A model generated the notes under the pieces. That model had not been told where the DNA came from, searched no databases, and saw only the letters and a list, made by a program, of their open reading frames with translations. This document shows, one piece after another, positions 54,928-63,590 of a stretch of DNA of 64,000 nucleotides. The DNA is taken from NCBI RefSeq assembly GCF_024436055.1, contig NZ_JANFNH010000037.1, forward strand, positions 1-64,000. The letters are read 5' to 3'. The position numbers and the translations under genes are program-made. Position 1 is the stretch's first letter, and every line of letters starts with the position of its first letter. Origin of the DNA: Streptantibioticus rubrisoli (GTDB lineage: Bacteria; Actinomycetota; Actinomycetes; Streptomycetales; Streptomycetaceae).

Positions 54928-56235
54928 TCAGGCCGAGGGCGACCGGCAGACCGGAGGTGCCTCGCCGCCGGTGGTGCGCCCGAGTTCCTCCGCCTCCTCC
55001 AGCGTGCGGGCCCTCCGGAGCGGAGACCACGTCAGCCAGAACGAGACGACGAGGTAGGAGAGCCCGACGAGCCAGAGGGCATTGCCGGGGGAAAGCGCGT
55101 CGGAAAGGGCGCCGCCGATGAACGCGCCCAGCGGCAACGTCCCCAGCGCGACCAGCCGGTAGCTCGCGGTCACCGCGCCGAGTTGGTGCTCTGGCGGGAT
55201 GGCCTGACGCAGACTCACCGCGAACACATTGAACAGGGCCACACCGAAGCCGTTCAGCACCATGGCGATCGAGGCGAGCACGGCCACGTAGGCGCCGAAG
55301 TGAGCGACGACCGGAATGAGCAGCAGGCCGCCGGCGGCCAGGACCGCCCCCAGCGCCACTGTGCCGCCGACGGTCCAGCGCTTGGCCAGCCGGTTGGCGC
55401 AGAGCGAGCCGATCAGGGCGCCCACGCTGCCGACGCCGGTGATCAGGCCCACGGTGGTGCCGCTCATGCCCAGTGCGCGGATTGCGAACACCAGGAAGAC
55501 GGTGAGGAAGGCCTTCTCGTGCAGGTTCGACAGACCGGCTTGCACGCACAGGTCCCGGATCGGGCGCAGAGACCAGGTGTAGCGGAGCCCGGAGCCGATC
55601 GCTCGCACGGCTGACTGCCGAGGCTGCTCGGGTGCCTTGACGCCGCGGAGCAGCATGCCGCTCACAGCGGCGCCGGCGGAGCACGCGGCGGCGACGGTCA
55701 GCGTCGGTGACAGTCCCAGCCTGCCGATGAGGAAACCGGCGGCGGACGGACCGGCGAGGGTGCTGATCGAGTACGTCGCTTGATGCAGACCGTTGGCCGC
55801 GGCGATGGAGTCCACCGGCAGGATCCTGGGGAGCGTTGACTGGTAGGCCACCTCGTAGAAGACGGTGGCGACACCGATGACCACGGCGGCCACGATGAGT
55901 TGCCCGAAGGTCAGCCCCTTCGCAGCCTGGAAGACGCCAAGCAACGCCAGCGCCGCGCCCTGGGCGACGCTGGCGGCGACCAGCGCGCGGCGTGGCGGGT
56001 ACCGGTCGACCATCACCCCGGCGATCAGCGAGAGCACCACGATGGGAACGAACTGCACCGCCGAGACGAGTCCCACGCCTGTTCCGTCTACATGGAGATA
56101 CGTGACCGCGATCAGCGGCAGGAGGAAACTGGTCACCTGCCCGCCGAAGTGTGCTGAAATCTCCCCTAGCCAGATGTTGCGAAAGGCTCTGTTTTCCGTG
56201 AGCAGGGTACGGACTTCCCTGTCGAATATCGCCAC
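54928..56235 (-). CDS. MFS exporter (MFS_3/EntS-like)
   Basis: The 435-residue protein has 12 predicted helices with the MFS_3 pattern: NIWLGEISAHFGGQVTSFLL in helix 1, VMVDRYPPRRALVA (motif A loop) and YEVAYQSTLPRILP. This subfamily exports siderophores, macrolides and other small products. It starts at a GTG and diverges from the PhyH dioxygenase gene across 123 bases. As the border gene of the biosynthetic cluster, it is the likely self-resistance/export pump. Confidence 0.88.
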   Translation of the reverse strand: MAIFDREVRTLLTENRAFRNIWLGEISAHFGGQVTSFLLPLIAVTYLHVDGTGVGLVSAVQFVPIVVLSLIAGVMVDRYPPRRALVAASVAQGAALALLGVFQAAKGLTFGQLIVAAVVIGVATVFYEVAYQSTLPRILPVDSIAAANGLHQATYSISTLAGPSAAGFLIGRLGLSPTLTVAAACSAGAAVSGMLLRGVKAPEQPRQSAVRAIGSGLRYTWSLRPIRDLCVQAGLSNLHEKAFLTVFLVFAIRALGMSGTTVGLITGVGSVGALIGSLCANRLAKRWTVGGTVALGAVLAAGGLLLIPVVAHFGAYVAVLASIAMVLNGFGVALFNVFAVSLRQAIPPEHQLGAVTASYRLVALGTLPLGAFIGGALSDALSPGNALWLVGLSYLVVSFWLTWSPLRRARTLEEAEELGRTTGGEAPPVCRSPSA

Positions 56236-56358
56236 TCAGGCCCCCGTGCGAGCGTTCGGCAAGCAGATCGAAAGGAACGCTAGCATGCCGCACCGATCTC
56301 CGCTAACGTGTTCGCTGAGTCATTGTCATGGAGGCTTTCGGATGATAGGAGTTGAGGC

Positions 56359-57273
56359 ATGGTTGACTATCCTGGACTTACCGCCGAGGAAGTTGAATTG
56401 CTCCCCTCTGAAGAGGATGTCCGCCTCTATTCCGAGCGGGGTTGGTATTTGTCGGAGAAGCTGCTCAGCGATGCCGAAACGGAGGCTCTGACCGAGGCTA
56501 GCGAGCGCTACTACGCAGGTCAGCGTGGCCGTCAGCTTCCCATGCGTCCGGACCGGCTGGCTGACTGGACGCCCGCGGACGGCGACGTGCAGCGCAACAA
56601 CGACTACATCCACTATCAGGACGAAACCATTGCGGGGATTCTGCGGAAGCCCGTCATCGGAGCCGTCGCCGCCAGCTTGGCGCAGACGGACTTGATACGT
56701 ACTTTCCAGGCGACGCTGATCTACAAGCCGCCGATCGCCGAAGAGGCGTCGAACATTGTCTCGTGGCACTTCGACAAATACTTCTGGCCCACTTGCTCTT
56801 CGGGCAAAATGCTGACCGCTTTCATCCCGTTCCACGACTGCACCGAGGAGTCGGGGACCATCACCATGGTGAACGGAAGTCATCGGTGGTCGCACCGGCA
56901 CCGTGCCGATCGTCCGGTCGGCGACCCGGAGGACCTCGGACGTGAATACCTCCTGAACGGCGACGCGGAAAAGAACGAGGCCGTGGTGGAGAAGGTGCCG
57001 GTGCACATCCCCAAAGGACACATGACCTTCCACCACTGCCTCCTTTACCACGGCAGCGGAGCCAACCGCAGTCCCCGGCCCCGCCGTGCCATCTCGCTCC
57101 ACCTCCAGGACGGCACGAACTCGTACCGCGACCATTCCCTGTCAACCGGCCGGCAGACGCCGTACAAGCACGACTCCTTGGTCCGCAGGACCGCCGCCGG
57201 TCTGCCGGACTACACCGACCCAGAGATCTGTCCGGTGCTGTGGCCCGTCCCCGTGTCCGGCGGCGGGGCCTGA
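56359..57273 (+). CDS. PhyH-family Fe(II)/2-oxoglutarate dioxygenase
   Basis: The 304-residue protein has the PhyH fold with the facial triad visible: SWHFDKYFWP (His137, Asp139) and CLLYHGSGANRSPRPRR (His231, with Arg243 for 2-oxoglutarate). A GGAG site precedes the ATG. Members hydroxylate, desaturate or halogenate small molecules or carrier-bound intermediates; this one lacks the halogenase Asp-to-Gly change, so hydroxylation is more likely. It is convergent with the FemAB-like gene (stops 2 bases apart) and belongs to the cluster by position. Confidence 0.88.
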   Translation: MVDYPGLTAEEVELLPSEEDVRLYSERGWYLSEKLLSDAETEALTEASERYYAGQRGRQLPMRPDRLADWTPADGDVQRNNDYIHYQDETIAGILRKPVIGAVAASLAQTDLIRTFQATLIYKPPIAEEASNIVSWHFDKYFWPTCSSGKMLTAFIPFHDCTEESGTITMVNGSHRWSHRHRADRPVGDPEDLGREYLLNGDAEKNEAVVEKVPVHIPKGHMTFHHCLLYHGSGANRSPRPRRAISLHLQDGTNSYRDHSLSTGRQTPYKHDSLVRRTAAGLPDYTDPEICPVLWPVPVSGGGA

Positions 57274-57275
57274 CG

Positions 57276-58397
57276 TCACAGCGGGGTGACGGTGGTCAAG
57301 TCCCACTCCTGGTCGTACATCCCGCCGCCAGCCTCCGCCCGCACGGTGTCGGCGAAAGCCTGGTCCGCCACCGCGTCGCGCCGCAGTCCGGCGCCCGCGG
57401 TGAGCGGCAGCGGTACGACCGCCGCCCACAGAGGGTGCAGCGACGCCCCTCGGAGCACCTTCGCACGCAGGGTGGACGTGCCGAGGTGGAGCGTGGTCAT
57501 GCCGCTGCGCTCCATGTGGTGCAGGGGTTCGTAGTACATGGCGTTGAAGTACTCGAAGGCGCTTCGTGTCCGCGCGTAGTCGAAGCCCGCCACCCGGGCG
57601 TAGAAGGTGTCACGCCAGGCGAAGCACAGGTTGCCTCCGACCGGGGTTCCCGCTTCGTCTAGGCAGCGGAACACCGTGCTCAGTTCGTCCAGGCAGCGCG
57701 CCTGGACGGTGAGGTAGGCGTGGATCTCCGCAGGGTCGAGGGGGGCGTTGTGCCGGTCCATGGTCTGTCCGACCAGCCGTGCGAGCTCGTCGACGCACTC
57801 GGAGAGCGGGGCCGTTTCCAGGTGCAGCCCGGAGTTCGCGAAGCGCCGTATCTCGTACACGCAGCTTTTGCGCACGCTCCGGCCGAGCAGGCGCCGGTAG
57901 GACGCAAAGGTGCCGCCGTCGTTGTGCACCACGGCCTCGGCGATTCGCAGTTGCGCCCGCACCTCGCACCGGCTCGCGAGCAGCCGCAGGCTGTCGGTGG
58001 TGAGGAAGTCGAAGAGCAGCGCGTCACAGCCCAGCGCGGCGGCCTTCTCGGCGGCACCGGCGACCAGGCTGCCGAACGCCTCCCGTGCCGTACCGGGGTC
58101 CTTCGACAGCAGGAACTCGTTGTGGTAGCCGGTGCGGGTGCCGATCCTGAGAACGGTATGGTCCTCGGCCACGTCCGGCAGGGGCGGTGCGTTCCGGGCG
58201 GGGAAGTCGTAGTAGGGCGTCGCGGCGAGGAGTTCACCGTCGGCCTCGACCGTGAGGTAGCCCGCGGTGGCGAAGTCGGGCCGTTCCTGGCCGCGCAGCC
58301 AGGCGTGGCTTTGGTAGAAGCAACTGCCGGGCACCAGTGCGTCCCAGGCGTGTGAGTCAATGTCGCTGATCGACTCGCGGTGCTTCACATCGGGCAT
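57276..58397 (-). CDS. FemAB/GNAT-fold acyltransferase (peptidogalycan-type), copy 1
   Basis: The 373-residue protein has two GNAT-like halves: GSCFYQSHAWLRGQ near the start, LFDFLTTDSLRLLASRCEVR, RKSCVYEIRRFANSGLHLET, and FYARVAGFDYARTRSAFEYF, YYEPLHHMERSGMTTLHLGT in the second. This is the pattern of acetyltransf_6/FemAB-like proteins, some of which transfer amino acids from aminoacyl-tRNA or acyl groups from CoA. It is related to the next gene by layout. It is last in the run of minus-strand cluster genes. Confidence 0.75.
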   Translation of the reverse strand: MPDVKHRESISDIDSHAWDALVPGSCFYQSHAWLRGQERPDFATAGYLTVEADGELLAATPYYDFPARNAPPLPDVAEDHTVLRIGTRTGYHNEFLLSKDPGTAREAFGSLVAGAAEKAAALGCDALLFDFLTTDSLRLLASRCEVRAQLRIAEAVVHNDGGTFASYRRLLGRSVRKSCVYEIRRFANSGLHLETAPLSECVDELARLVGQTMDRHNAPLDPAEIHAYLTVQARCLDELSTVFRCLDEAGTPVGGNLCFAWRDTFYARVAGFDYARTRSAFEYFNAMYYEPLHHMERSGMTTLHLGTSTLRAKVLRGASLHPLWAAVVPLPLTAGAGLRRDAVADQAFADTVRAEAGGGMYDQEWDLTTVTPL

Positions 58398-58415
58398 GTG
58401 CGTTCTTCTCCTTGC

Positions 58416-59591
58416 TCACAGCAGCCAGTCATCGGTGTTGAGCCCGCCCACCACGAAACGGCCGTGTTCGTCGCCGAACGCCGTTGCCCCGGTGCGGTTG
58501 CGTTCGCGCACCTTTTCCGCGTCGGCTTCCAGTGGCGCGTCCACTCCGACGAACACGCTGTACAGGGGGTTGGGTTGGGCACCACGTGCCAACTTGGCCT
58601 GGAAGGTGCCGAGTCCCAGGTGGATCGCCCGGACCGTGCGGCCGATGCCCGACGCGATGGGGTGGTAGAAGACCAGGTTGAAGTAGTCGGCGACATTGGG
58701 CACCGAGTAGTCGAAACCGGCCACGCGCCCGTACAGCATGTCGCGTTGCCGGTAGCGCAGCGCGAAACCGATGGGACGCCCGGCGTCCTCGTCCAGGAGC
58801 AGTGTGCTGCACTCGCCGAGATGCCGTCCTTGGCGTTCGTAGACGGCCGTTGCCTGCTCCACACCGTACTCGTGACCGTGCTTGCGCATCAGCGCGCTGT
58901 TCAGCGGGGCGATCTCCTTGACGACGTCGGGCAGCGAGACCTCCCGGATGGTCCGCCCGCTGCGGCCGAAGTCCCGGATCTCGCACCGGGCCCGGCGGCG
59001 CCGGCCGTAGGGCAGCCAGGCCAGGTACTCGTCCAGGTCCTGCCACCGGCCGACGGGCAGTACGGTCTCCACGTCGTGGTAGAGGAGAACGGCTCCGTCG
59101 CCGGCGTGGGCCTCGGCGACCTCCAGCGCCTCCTCCCTCGGCAGGTAGTAGTACGCGAGCACGCTTGCTCCCGCGTCCGCTGCGAAGTCGAGTGCCTGCG
59201 AGGTGAGCGCGCGCACCGCGTCGATACGCTCCTGTGCCGTCACGCCGTCCCGGCCCGGCAGGTGCCCGCGGAACTCGGACCAGCCCGCGCCGATCGCCAG
59301 CGGCCGCTCGGCGAGGTGGGCGTGGCGCTCCTCGCCGATCAGCCCGGCGAGCAATTCGGCTGGTGTGTACAACAGATGGGGCGGAGTGCGGAAGGAGTAC
59401 GCCTCCAGTCCGGCGGTCGGCGCTCCGTGCGCGTCGCGCGCGACCAGGTAGCGGGCGGCAGCCCCTTGCGGCAGCTCCTCCTCACGAACCTTCAGGAACC
59501 CGCTGCTTGAGTAGATTGTCCCGCCGGTCACCAAAGAGTCCCACTCCGCTGCCGGCAGTAGGTCGACAGATCCGTACGGGGAGACGCGCAT
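58416..59591 (-). CDS. FemAB/GNAT-fold acyltransferase (peptidogalycan-type), copy 2
   Basis: The 391-residue protein has the same architecture as the following gene: GGTIYSSSGFLKVREEELPQ, CEIRDFGRSGRTIREVSLPD, LYGRVAGFDYSVPNVADYFN and AIHLGLGTFQAKLARGAQPN. The ATG at 59591 has a GGAG site. It is separated from copy 1 by 18 bases. Two such paralogues in tandem suggest successive acylations, possibly aminoacyl-tRNA-dependent peptide-bond formation. This is inference from family and context. Confidence 0.75.
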   Translation of the reverse strand: MRVSPYGSVDLLPAAEWDSLVTGGTIYSSSGFLKVREEELPQGAAARYLVARDAHGAPTAGLEAYSFRTPPHLLYTPAELLAGLIGEERHAHLAERPLAIGAGWSEFRGHLPGRDGVTAQERIDAVRALTSQALDFAADAGASVLAYYYLPREEALEVAEAHAGDGAVLLYHDVETVLPVGRWQDLDEYLAWLPYGRRRRARCEIRDFGRSGRTIREVSLPDVVKEIAPLNSALMRKHGHEYGVEQATAVYERQGRHLGECSTLLLDEDAGRPIGFALRYRQRDMLYGRVAGFDYSVPNVADYFNLVFYHPIASGIGRTVRAIHLGLGTFQAKLARGAQPNPLYSVFVGVDAPLEADAEKVRERNRTGATAFGDEHGRFVVGGLNTDDWLL

Positions 59592-59650
59592 GGGTGTAAC
59601 TCCAGAGAAAGGGGGTCGGGTTGGTGCGAAACGAGACCGTCGCGAGTACC

Positions 59651-60193
59651 TCATTTCAGCAGAGACCGCACATCGCTGTCTTGTGCGTGCACGAGCAGGA
59701 CGCCGGTCTCCTTGAGCTGGTCGAACAGCCTTTGGTTGGCCTGCTGTTGGGGACCGCGCTGCTTCAGGGCGTACCACAGGATGGACCGCGGACCGATGAC
59801 GGACCAGAGCGTTTCCCTGACACCGCCCCAGAGCCGCTCGCGGCGTATCCAGCGCCGCAGGGTGCGGCGGAAAAGCCGGGGCCAGGAGACGTGCATCGGC
59901 GGGTCCACCCAGACCACGCAGTCCGCTCGATGGGCGAACGCCGTGACGGCGTCGGGAAACTGGCCGTCGACGATCCAGCGGTCCGCCCCCAGCTCATTCT
60001 CGACGAGGGCCAGGAACTCCGCCGTGGGCTGCGGCTTCCACTCCGGCCCCCAGTAGAGGGCGTCGAGCGTGACGGGCTCGAGGCCGCCCCGTTCGGCCAA
60101 AACACGGGCGAGCGTCGACTTGCCGCAGCCGGGACCGCCCACGATCCACACCCGGTCGGCGTCCGCGAGGGAGTTCACGCGTGGCACAAGCAC
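59651..60193 (-). CDS. P-loop kinase (adenylate-kinase/AAA_17-like)
   Basis: The 180-residue protein has a P-loop GGPGCGKSTLARVLAE (19-27 core) and WVDPPMHVSWPRLFRRTLRR with RRWIRRERLW, the lid-like arginine-rich segment of topology-modulation/FlaR-type kinases. Such proteins phosphorylate nucleotides or small molecules. The GTG at 60193 has a GGAGGAG site; start and HAD stop overlap by 19 bases. In a cluster with a thymidylate-synthase-like gene, a nucleotide substrate is plausible. Confidence 0.75.
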   Translation of the reverse strand: MLVPRVNSLADADRVWIVGGPGCGKSTLARVLAERGGLEPVTLDALYWGPEWKPQPTAEFLALVENELGADRWIVDGQFPDAVTAFAHRADCVVWVDPPMHVSWPRLFRRTLRRWIRRERLWGGVRETLWSVIGPRSILWYALKQRGPQQQANQRLFDQLKETGVLLVHAQDSDVRSLLK

Positions 60194-60990
60194 ATCTCCT
60201 CCAGCCAGGTGGCCACTCCGTCTCCGTCGTTGGGTCCGGTGACCGCGTCCGCGACTTCCAGTACGTTCGGGACCGCGTTGGCGACGGCCACGCCGAGCCC
60301 CGCGGTGGCGAGGAGCTCCGCGTCGTTCGGCGCGTCACCGAATGCCACCACCCGCTCCCAGGCGACGCCGGCGTCGGCGAGAACCCAGGCGACCGCGGAC
60401 ACCTTGTCCGCTTCCAGGGCCGATACCTCCAGCAGCTCCGGGCTGGAGGAGGTCCAGCGCACCGCGCCACGCGCACCGAGCGGTGCCGGCGGCCCGTCGG
60501 AATCGGTATGGACCATCAGACACAGCACGGGCGAACCGTCCGGCAGCGCGGTGACACGCGAGGCCGTCACCGAGTCGCTCGCCAGGATGTCGGGCCAGCC
60601 GGGACCGAGCAGCCGGTCGTGCTCGCGGTCCACGGCCCAGACGGGCTGCCCGAGCGACGCGATCTCGGCGCGCACGGTGGCGGGGGTCATCGTCCGGATC
60701 CGCCGGACCCTGCCGCTGTCCAGTTCGCTGACGACCGCACCGTTGGACGACACCAGGTAGGCGCTCAGGCCGGGCAGGCACGACAGGACCTTGCGGGCGG
60801 ACCAGGCTGGGCGGGCCGTCGCGAACACGACGCGGACTCCGTGAGCGGCGGCCGTGTACAACGCGGCCGCCGAGCGCTCGCTCAATGTCGCGTCAGAACG
60901 CAGCAGAGTACGGTCGAGATCGGTGACCACGACGGCCGGGCGGCTGCCCCCGCGGACGTGGGGACAGCCGCTGTGATGCGCTCCGGTCAT
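60175..60990 (-). CDS. HAD-superfamily phosphatase (Cof-type)
   Basis: The 271-residue protein has HAD motif 1 VVVTDLDRTLLRSD (Asp24, Asp26), motif II region RVVFATARPAWSARK and motif IV VVAFGDAPNDAELLATAGL, with a C2-type cap between. It dephosphorylates a small phosphorylated substrate. It overlaps the kinase gene and is separated from the methyltransferase gene by 4 bases. Confidence 0.9.
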   Translation of the reverse strand: MTGAHHSGCPHVRGGSRPAVVVTDLDRTLLRSDATLSERSAAALYTAAAHGVRVVFATARPAWSARKVLSCLPGLSAYLVSSNGAVVSELDSGRVRRIRTMTPATVRAEIASLGQPVWAVDREHDRLLGPGWPDILASDSVTASRVTALPDGSPVLCLMVHTDSDGPPAPLGARGAVRWTSSSPELLEVSALEADKVSAVAWVLADAGVAWERVVAFGDAPNDAELLATAGLGVAVANAVPNVLEVADAVTGPNDGDGVATWLEEMCLCHA

Positions 60991-60994
60991 CGAT

Positions 60995-61717
60995 TCAGTT
61001 CTCCCGCGCGGGTTCGCGGGGCGGCGGCATGCGGTGGACGATGGCGGCCGCGTACCGGTGGTAGTGCCACTGCTCGTATCCCAGGTGGCTCTCGCCGCGG
61101 ATGCCCAGATCGGCGTTCTCGAACAGCTCCCAGCCGGGGCGTTTGACGATCTGCTCCATTCCCGCGGTGTCCGGGTAGTACCCGCACCGGCGCTCGTCGT
61201 CGTTGAGCCCGATCAAGTACTCGCCGAAGAAGATTCCGCCCGGAGCGACCATGTCCATGGCGTGGTGGACGAGCGCTTCCAGGGAGTGCGCTCGATTGGG
61301 CGGCATCGACCACAGGCCACTGCCCACCACCAGTTGGAAGTCACCGTCGGCGGGCAGGGTCATGTAGTCCTGCTCCACCACGGTGCACCGGTCCTCCAGG
61401 CCCTCGGTGGCAAGCCGCTCGCGCAGGCCCATGATGTCGTGGTGCCCGTCGACCAGGTCCAGCTCGCCGCCGTTGAGGAAGAGGTCGTCGGTCTCGACGC
61501 CGACGACCTCCCAGCCGGCGCGGAGCAGGGGCAGGGCGAACTTGCCGTCGGAGATGCCCAGTACACAGGCGCGGGGCCGGACCCGGCGGGCGTACTCGCC
61601 CAGCGGGATGTAGCGGGCCAGAGCGGGGAAGTACGAGAAGTAGTCCCCCCAATAGCTCTTGTGATCGACGTCCAGCACGAACCCTCCCACTGCTCTGTCA
61701 TCGGTGATGCGGTTCAT
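60995..61717 (-). CDS. Class I SAM-dependent methyltransferase-like protein
   Basis: The 240-residue protein begins with DHKSYWGDYFSYFPALARYI and has a Rossmann motif I VLGISDGKFALPLLRAGWEV, an acidic VETDD loop (ribose binding), VVEQDYMTL and VVGSGLWSM. The nucleotide loop is GISDGK rather than the common GxGxG. Its ATG overlaps the radical SAM stop (ATGA). The methyl acceptor is unknown. Confidence 0.8.
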   Translation of the reverse strand: MNRITDDRAVGGFVLDVDHKSYWGDYFSYFPALARYIPLGEYARRVRPRACVLGISDGKFALPLLRAGWEVVGVETDDLFLNGGELDLVDGHHDIMGLRERLATEGLEDRCTVVEQDYMTLPADGDFQLVVGSGLWSMPPNRAHSLEALVHHAMDMVAPGGIFFGEYLIGLNDDERRCGYYPDTAGMEQIVKRPGWELFENADLGIRGESHLGYEQWHYHRYAAAIVHRMPPPREPAREN

Positions 61718-63585
61718 ATCGCCGCCTCGGCCACGGCCTCGGCCGCGTTGTTCCGGATGCTGCCCCACCGCGCGGCCGCGGACTTGTGGATGTACCAGAT
61801 GTCGTCCTCGGTGAGCAGCCGCGAGACGACCTCCGGATAGGCCTCCTCGAAGTACGTGTAGGGAGGCCGATTGTCTTTGCGTGAGTGATAGTCGAGCCGG
61901 TCCTGGCCGTGCGCGGCGGTGATCGCCGTACCCGGGTGGTAGGTGAGGATGTTGGGGCTCGCCATGATGAGCAGGCCGTCATCGATCAGCCGGCCGATCT
62001 CCTCGACCGTCTCCTCGATCGTCTCCCGGTTCTCGCCGTCCAGGCCGAAGAGTACCGAACTGCCGACCCGCATGCCGTGGCCGCGGATGGTGGCGAGTGC
62101 CTCGCGCACCTTGCTCACCCATGCCTCCGGATTGCGGCGCAGCAGATTCTTGCCCACGTGCGCCATCACGCGTTCGGCCATGCTCTCGACGCCGATGTAG
62201 ATGTAGGTGCAGCCTGAGCGGCGCATCAGGTCGAGCCCGGCGCGCACCTCGTCGGCCTTGGCGCGGTTGAGCACGACGTCGACGGTGAGCTGGGCGCCCC
62301 ACTCGAACGGGGCGTCGCCGGGAAGCGCGCCGCGGTACCGCATCAGGTCCTGGCAGAACCCGTTGATCGCCTTCCAGTTCCCGCCCCAGAACACCGGGTC
62401 GTCGAAGAACACCGCCTCCGCGCCCCAGTTGATGAGCCCGAGGACGCGCTGTGCGACATGTTCCGTCTCACTCACCGCGAAGCGGGTGGGCCGGTTGGAG
62501 ACCTGGATACTCTCCGAGCAGAACGTGCATTTGAAAGGGCAGGAGTCCAGCGTCATCATGTGCGCCGTCCGGCTGCCGGCCGGGGAACTTCCCGACTCGG
62601 TGAAGACGCCGAACCGGGCTCGGATGGAGAACGCCTCGTACGGGGAGGGGAGTTCGGCCGAGCTGAGACGCGCACCGCGTACCGGAACCACGACCGCTTC
62701 TGCGGGGCAGAACCCGACGATCGTCCCCGAGCCCTGGATCCCGTCCTCCGAACTCATCAGCAGAGTGAGGGCGTTGACTATCTCCGCGTTGCCGGTCGGG
62801 CCGAAGCCGGGAGTCGCCGTCAGCGACACCGCGCGCAAGAGCAGGTCCAGCAAGGGCGCTCCGTCGCCGGCGACCACGAAGTCGACGACCTGGGCCGCAC
62901 GGCCGTCGCGGAGGACCTCCACGGTGCTGCTCCAGGAGAACTCCGCCGTGCGGGTGGCGTCGTGGTAGCGGATCGTCTCGTCGGCGTGTCTGCCTCCGAC
63001 GATCACGACGCAGTGCGGCGCGTGGGTCTTCGCCAACTCGGCCATGTCCAGGGCGTATCGGTGTGCCGCGGACACCGAGCTGATCAGCAGGACCTTGGGC
63101 TGGAGCGCGCGGATCTCGGCGATGAACCGGTCCCGGGCCACTTGGTCCCAGATGCGGGGGTCGAAGACATGGCCGTCGGTGGTCCGGCTGTCGGCGATCA
63201 ACTCGGACCGCGGGCCGTTCGCCGTGCGACGGTAGTCGTCGTCCGGGTATTCCCCCCAGTCCGCGCACACGTCATCGGGGGAGGGTTCCTCGGCCAGCCC
63301 CGCCCGAAGGCGTGCCACCGAGCGTTGGATGGTGAGCGTCAGTGCCGAGTACAGGCACATCGGGTCACCGGGATAGGCGACCTCGCCGCCCCTGCTGGTC
63401 GCCACGGGGGCCAGTGCTGCCATGATCGGGTAGCGGAACCGGGGCTGCCCTGGGGCCGCGTCGAACAATCCGCGTCGTCGGACGATGAGTTCGGCCAGCT
63501 TCCCCCGTGCCTCGGCCGCGTCCGGACAGTGCGGTTCCGATAACGTACGCACCGTTGTCCTCACCTGTGCACTCCGTTCTTTCAC
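61714..63585 (-). CDS. Radical SAM enzyme with N-terminal cobalamin-binding-like domain
   Basis: The 623-residue protein has a radical SAM core with CPFKCTFC (Cys349, 353, 356) and the usual downstream elements (FFDDPVFWGGNWKAINGFCQ, YIYIGVESMAERVMAHVGKN, VGSSVLFGLDGENRETIEE). The preceding half, with LLISSVSAAHRYALDMAELA and VVIVGGRHADETIRYHD, has the shape of a B12-binding Rossmann domain but lacks the DxHxxG motif. Class B radical SAM methyltransferases and cyclases have this layout. The GTG at 63585 was kept, although a later GTG is possible. It is coupled to the methyltransferase gene. Confidence 0.88.
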   Translation of the reverse strand: MKERSAQVRTTVRTLSEPHCPDAAEARGKLAELIVRRRGLFDAAPGQPRFRYPIMAALAPVATSRGGEVAYPGDPMCLYSALTLTIQRSVARLRAGLAEEPSPDDVCADWGEYPDDDYRRTANGPRSELIADSRTTDGHVFDPRIWDQVARDRFIAEIRALQPKVLLISSVSAAHRYALDMAELAKTHAPHCVVIVGGRHADETIRYHDATRTAEFSWSSTVEVLRDGRAAQVVDFVVAGDGAPLLDLLLRAVSLTATPGFGPTGNAEIVNALTLLMSSEDGIQGSGTIVGFCPAEAVVVPVRGARLSSAELPSPYEAFSIRARFGVFTESGSSPAGSRTAHMMTLDSCPFKCTFCSESIQVSNRPTRFAVSETEHVAQRVLGLINWGAEAVFFDDPVFWGGNWKAINGFCQDLMRYRGALPGDAPFEWGAQLTVDVVLNRAKADEVRAGLDLMRRSGCTYIYIGVESMAERVMAHVGKNLLRRNPEAWVSKVREALATIRGHGMRVGSSVLFGLDGENRETIEETVEEIGRLIDDGLLIMASPNILTYHPGTAITAAHGQDRLDYHSRKDNRPPYTYFEEAYPEVVSRLLTEDDIWYIHKSAAARWGSIRNNAAEAVAEAAI

Positions 63586-63590
63586 CGCGA

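Noticed and set aside
54839-56293. 484-codon frame overlapping the MFS gene in another frame
   Set aside because: The MFS frame carries the membrane helices and family motifs; the alternative translation is Arg/Gly-rich.
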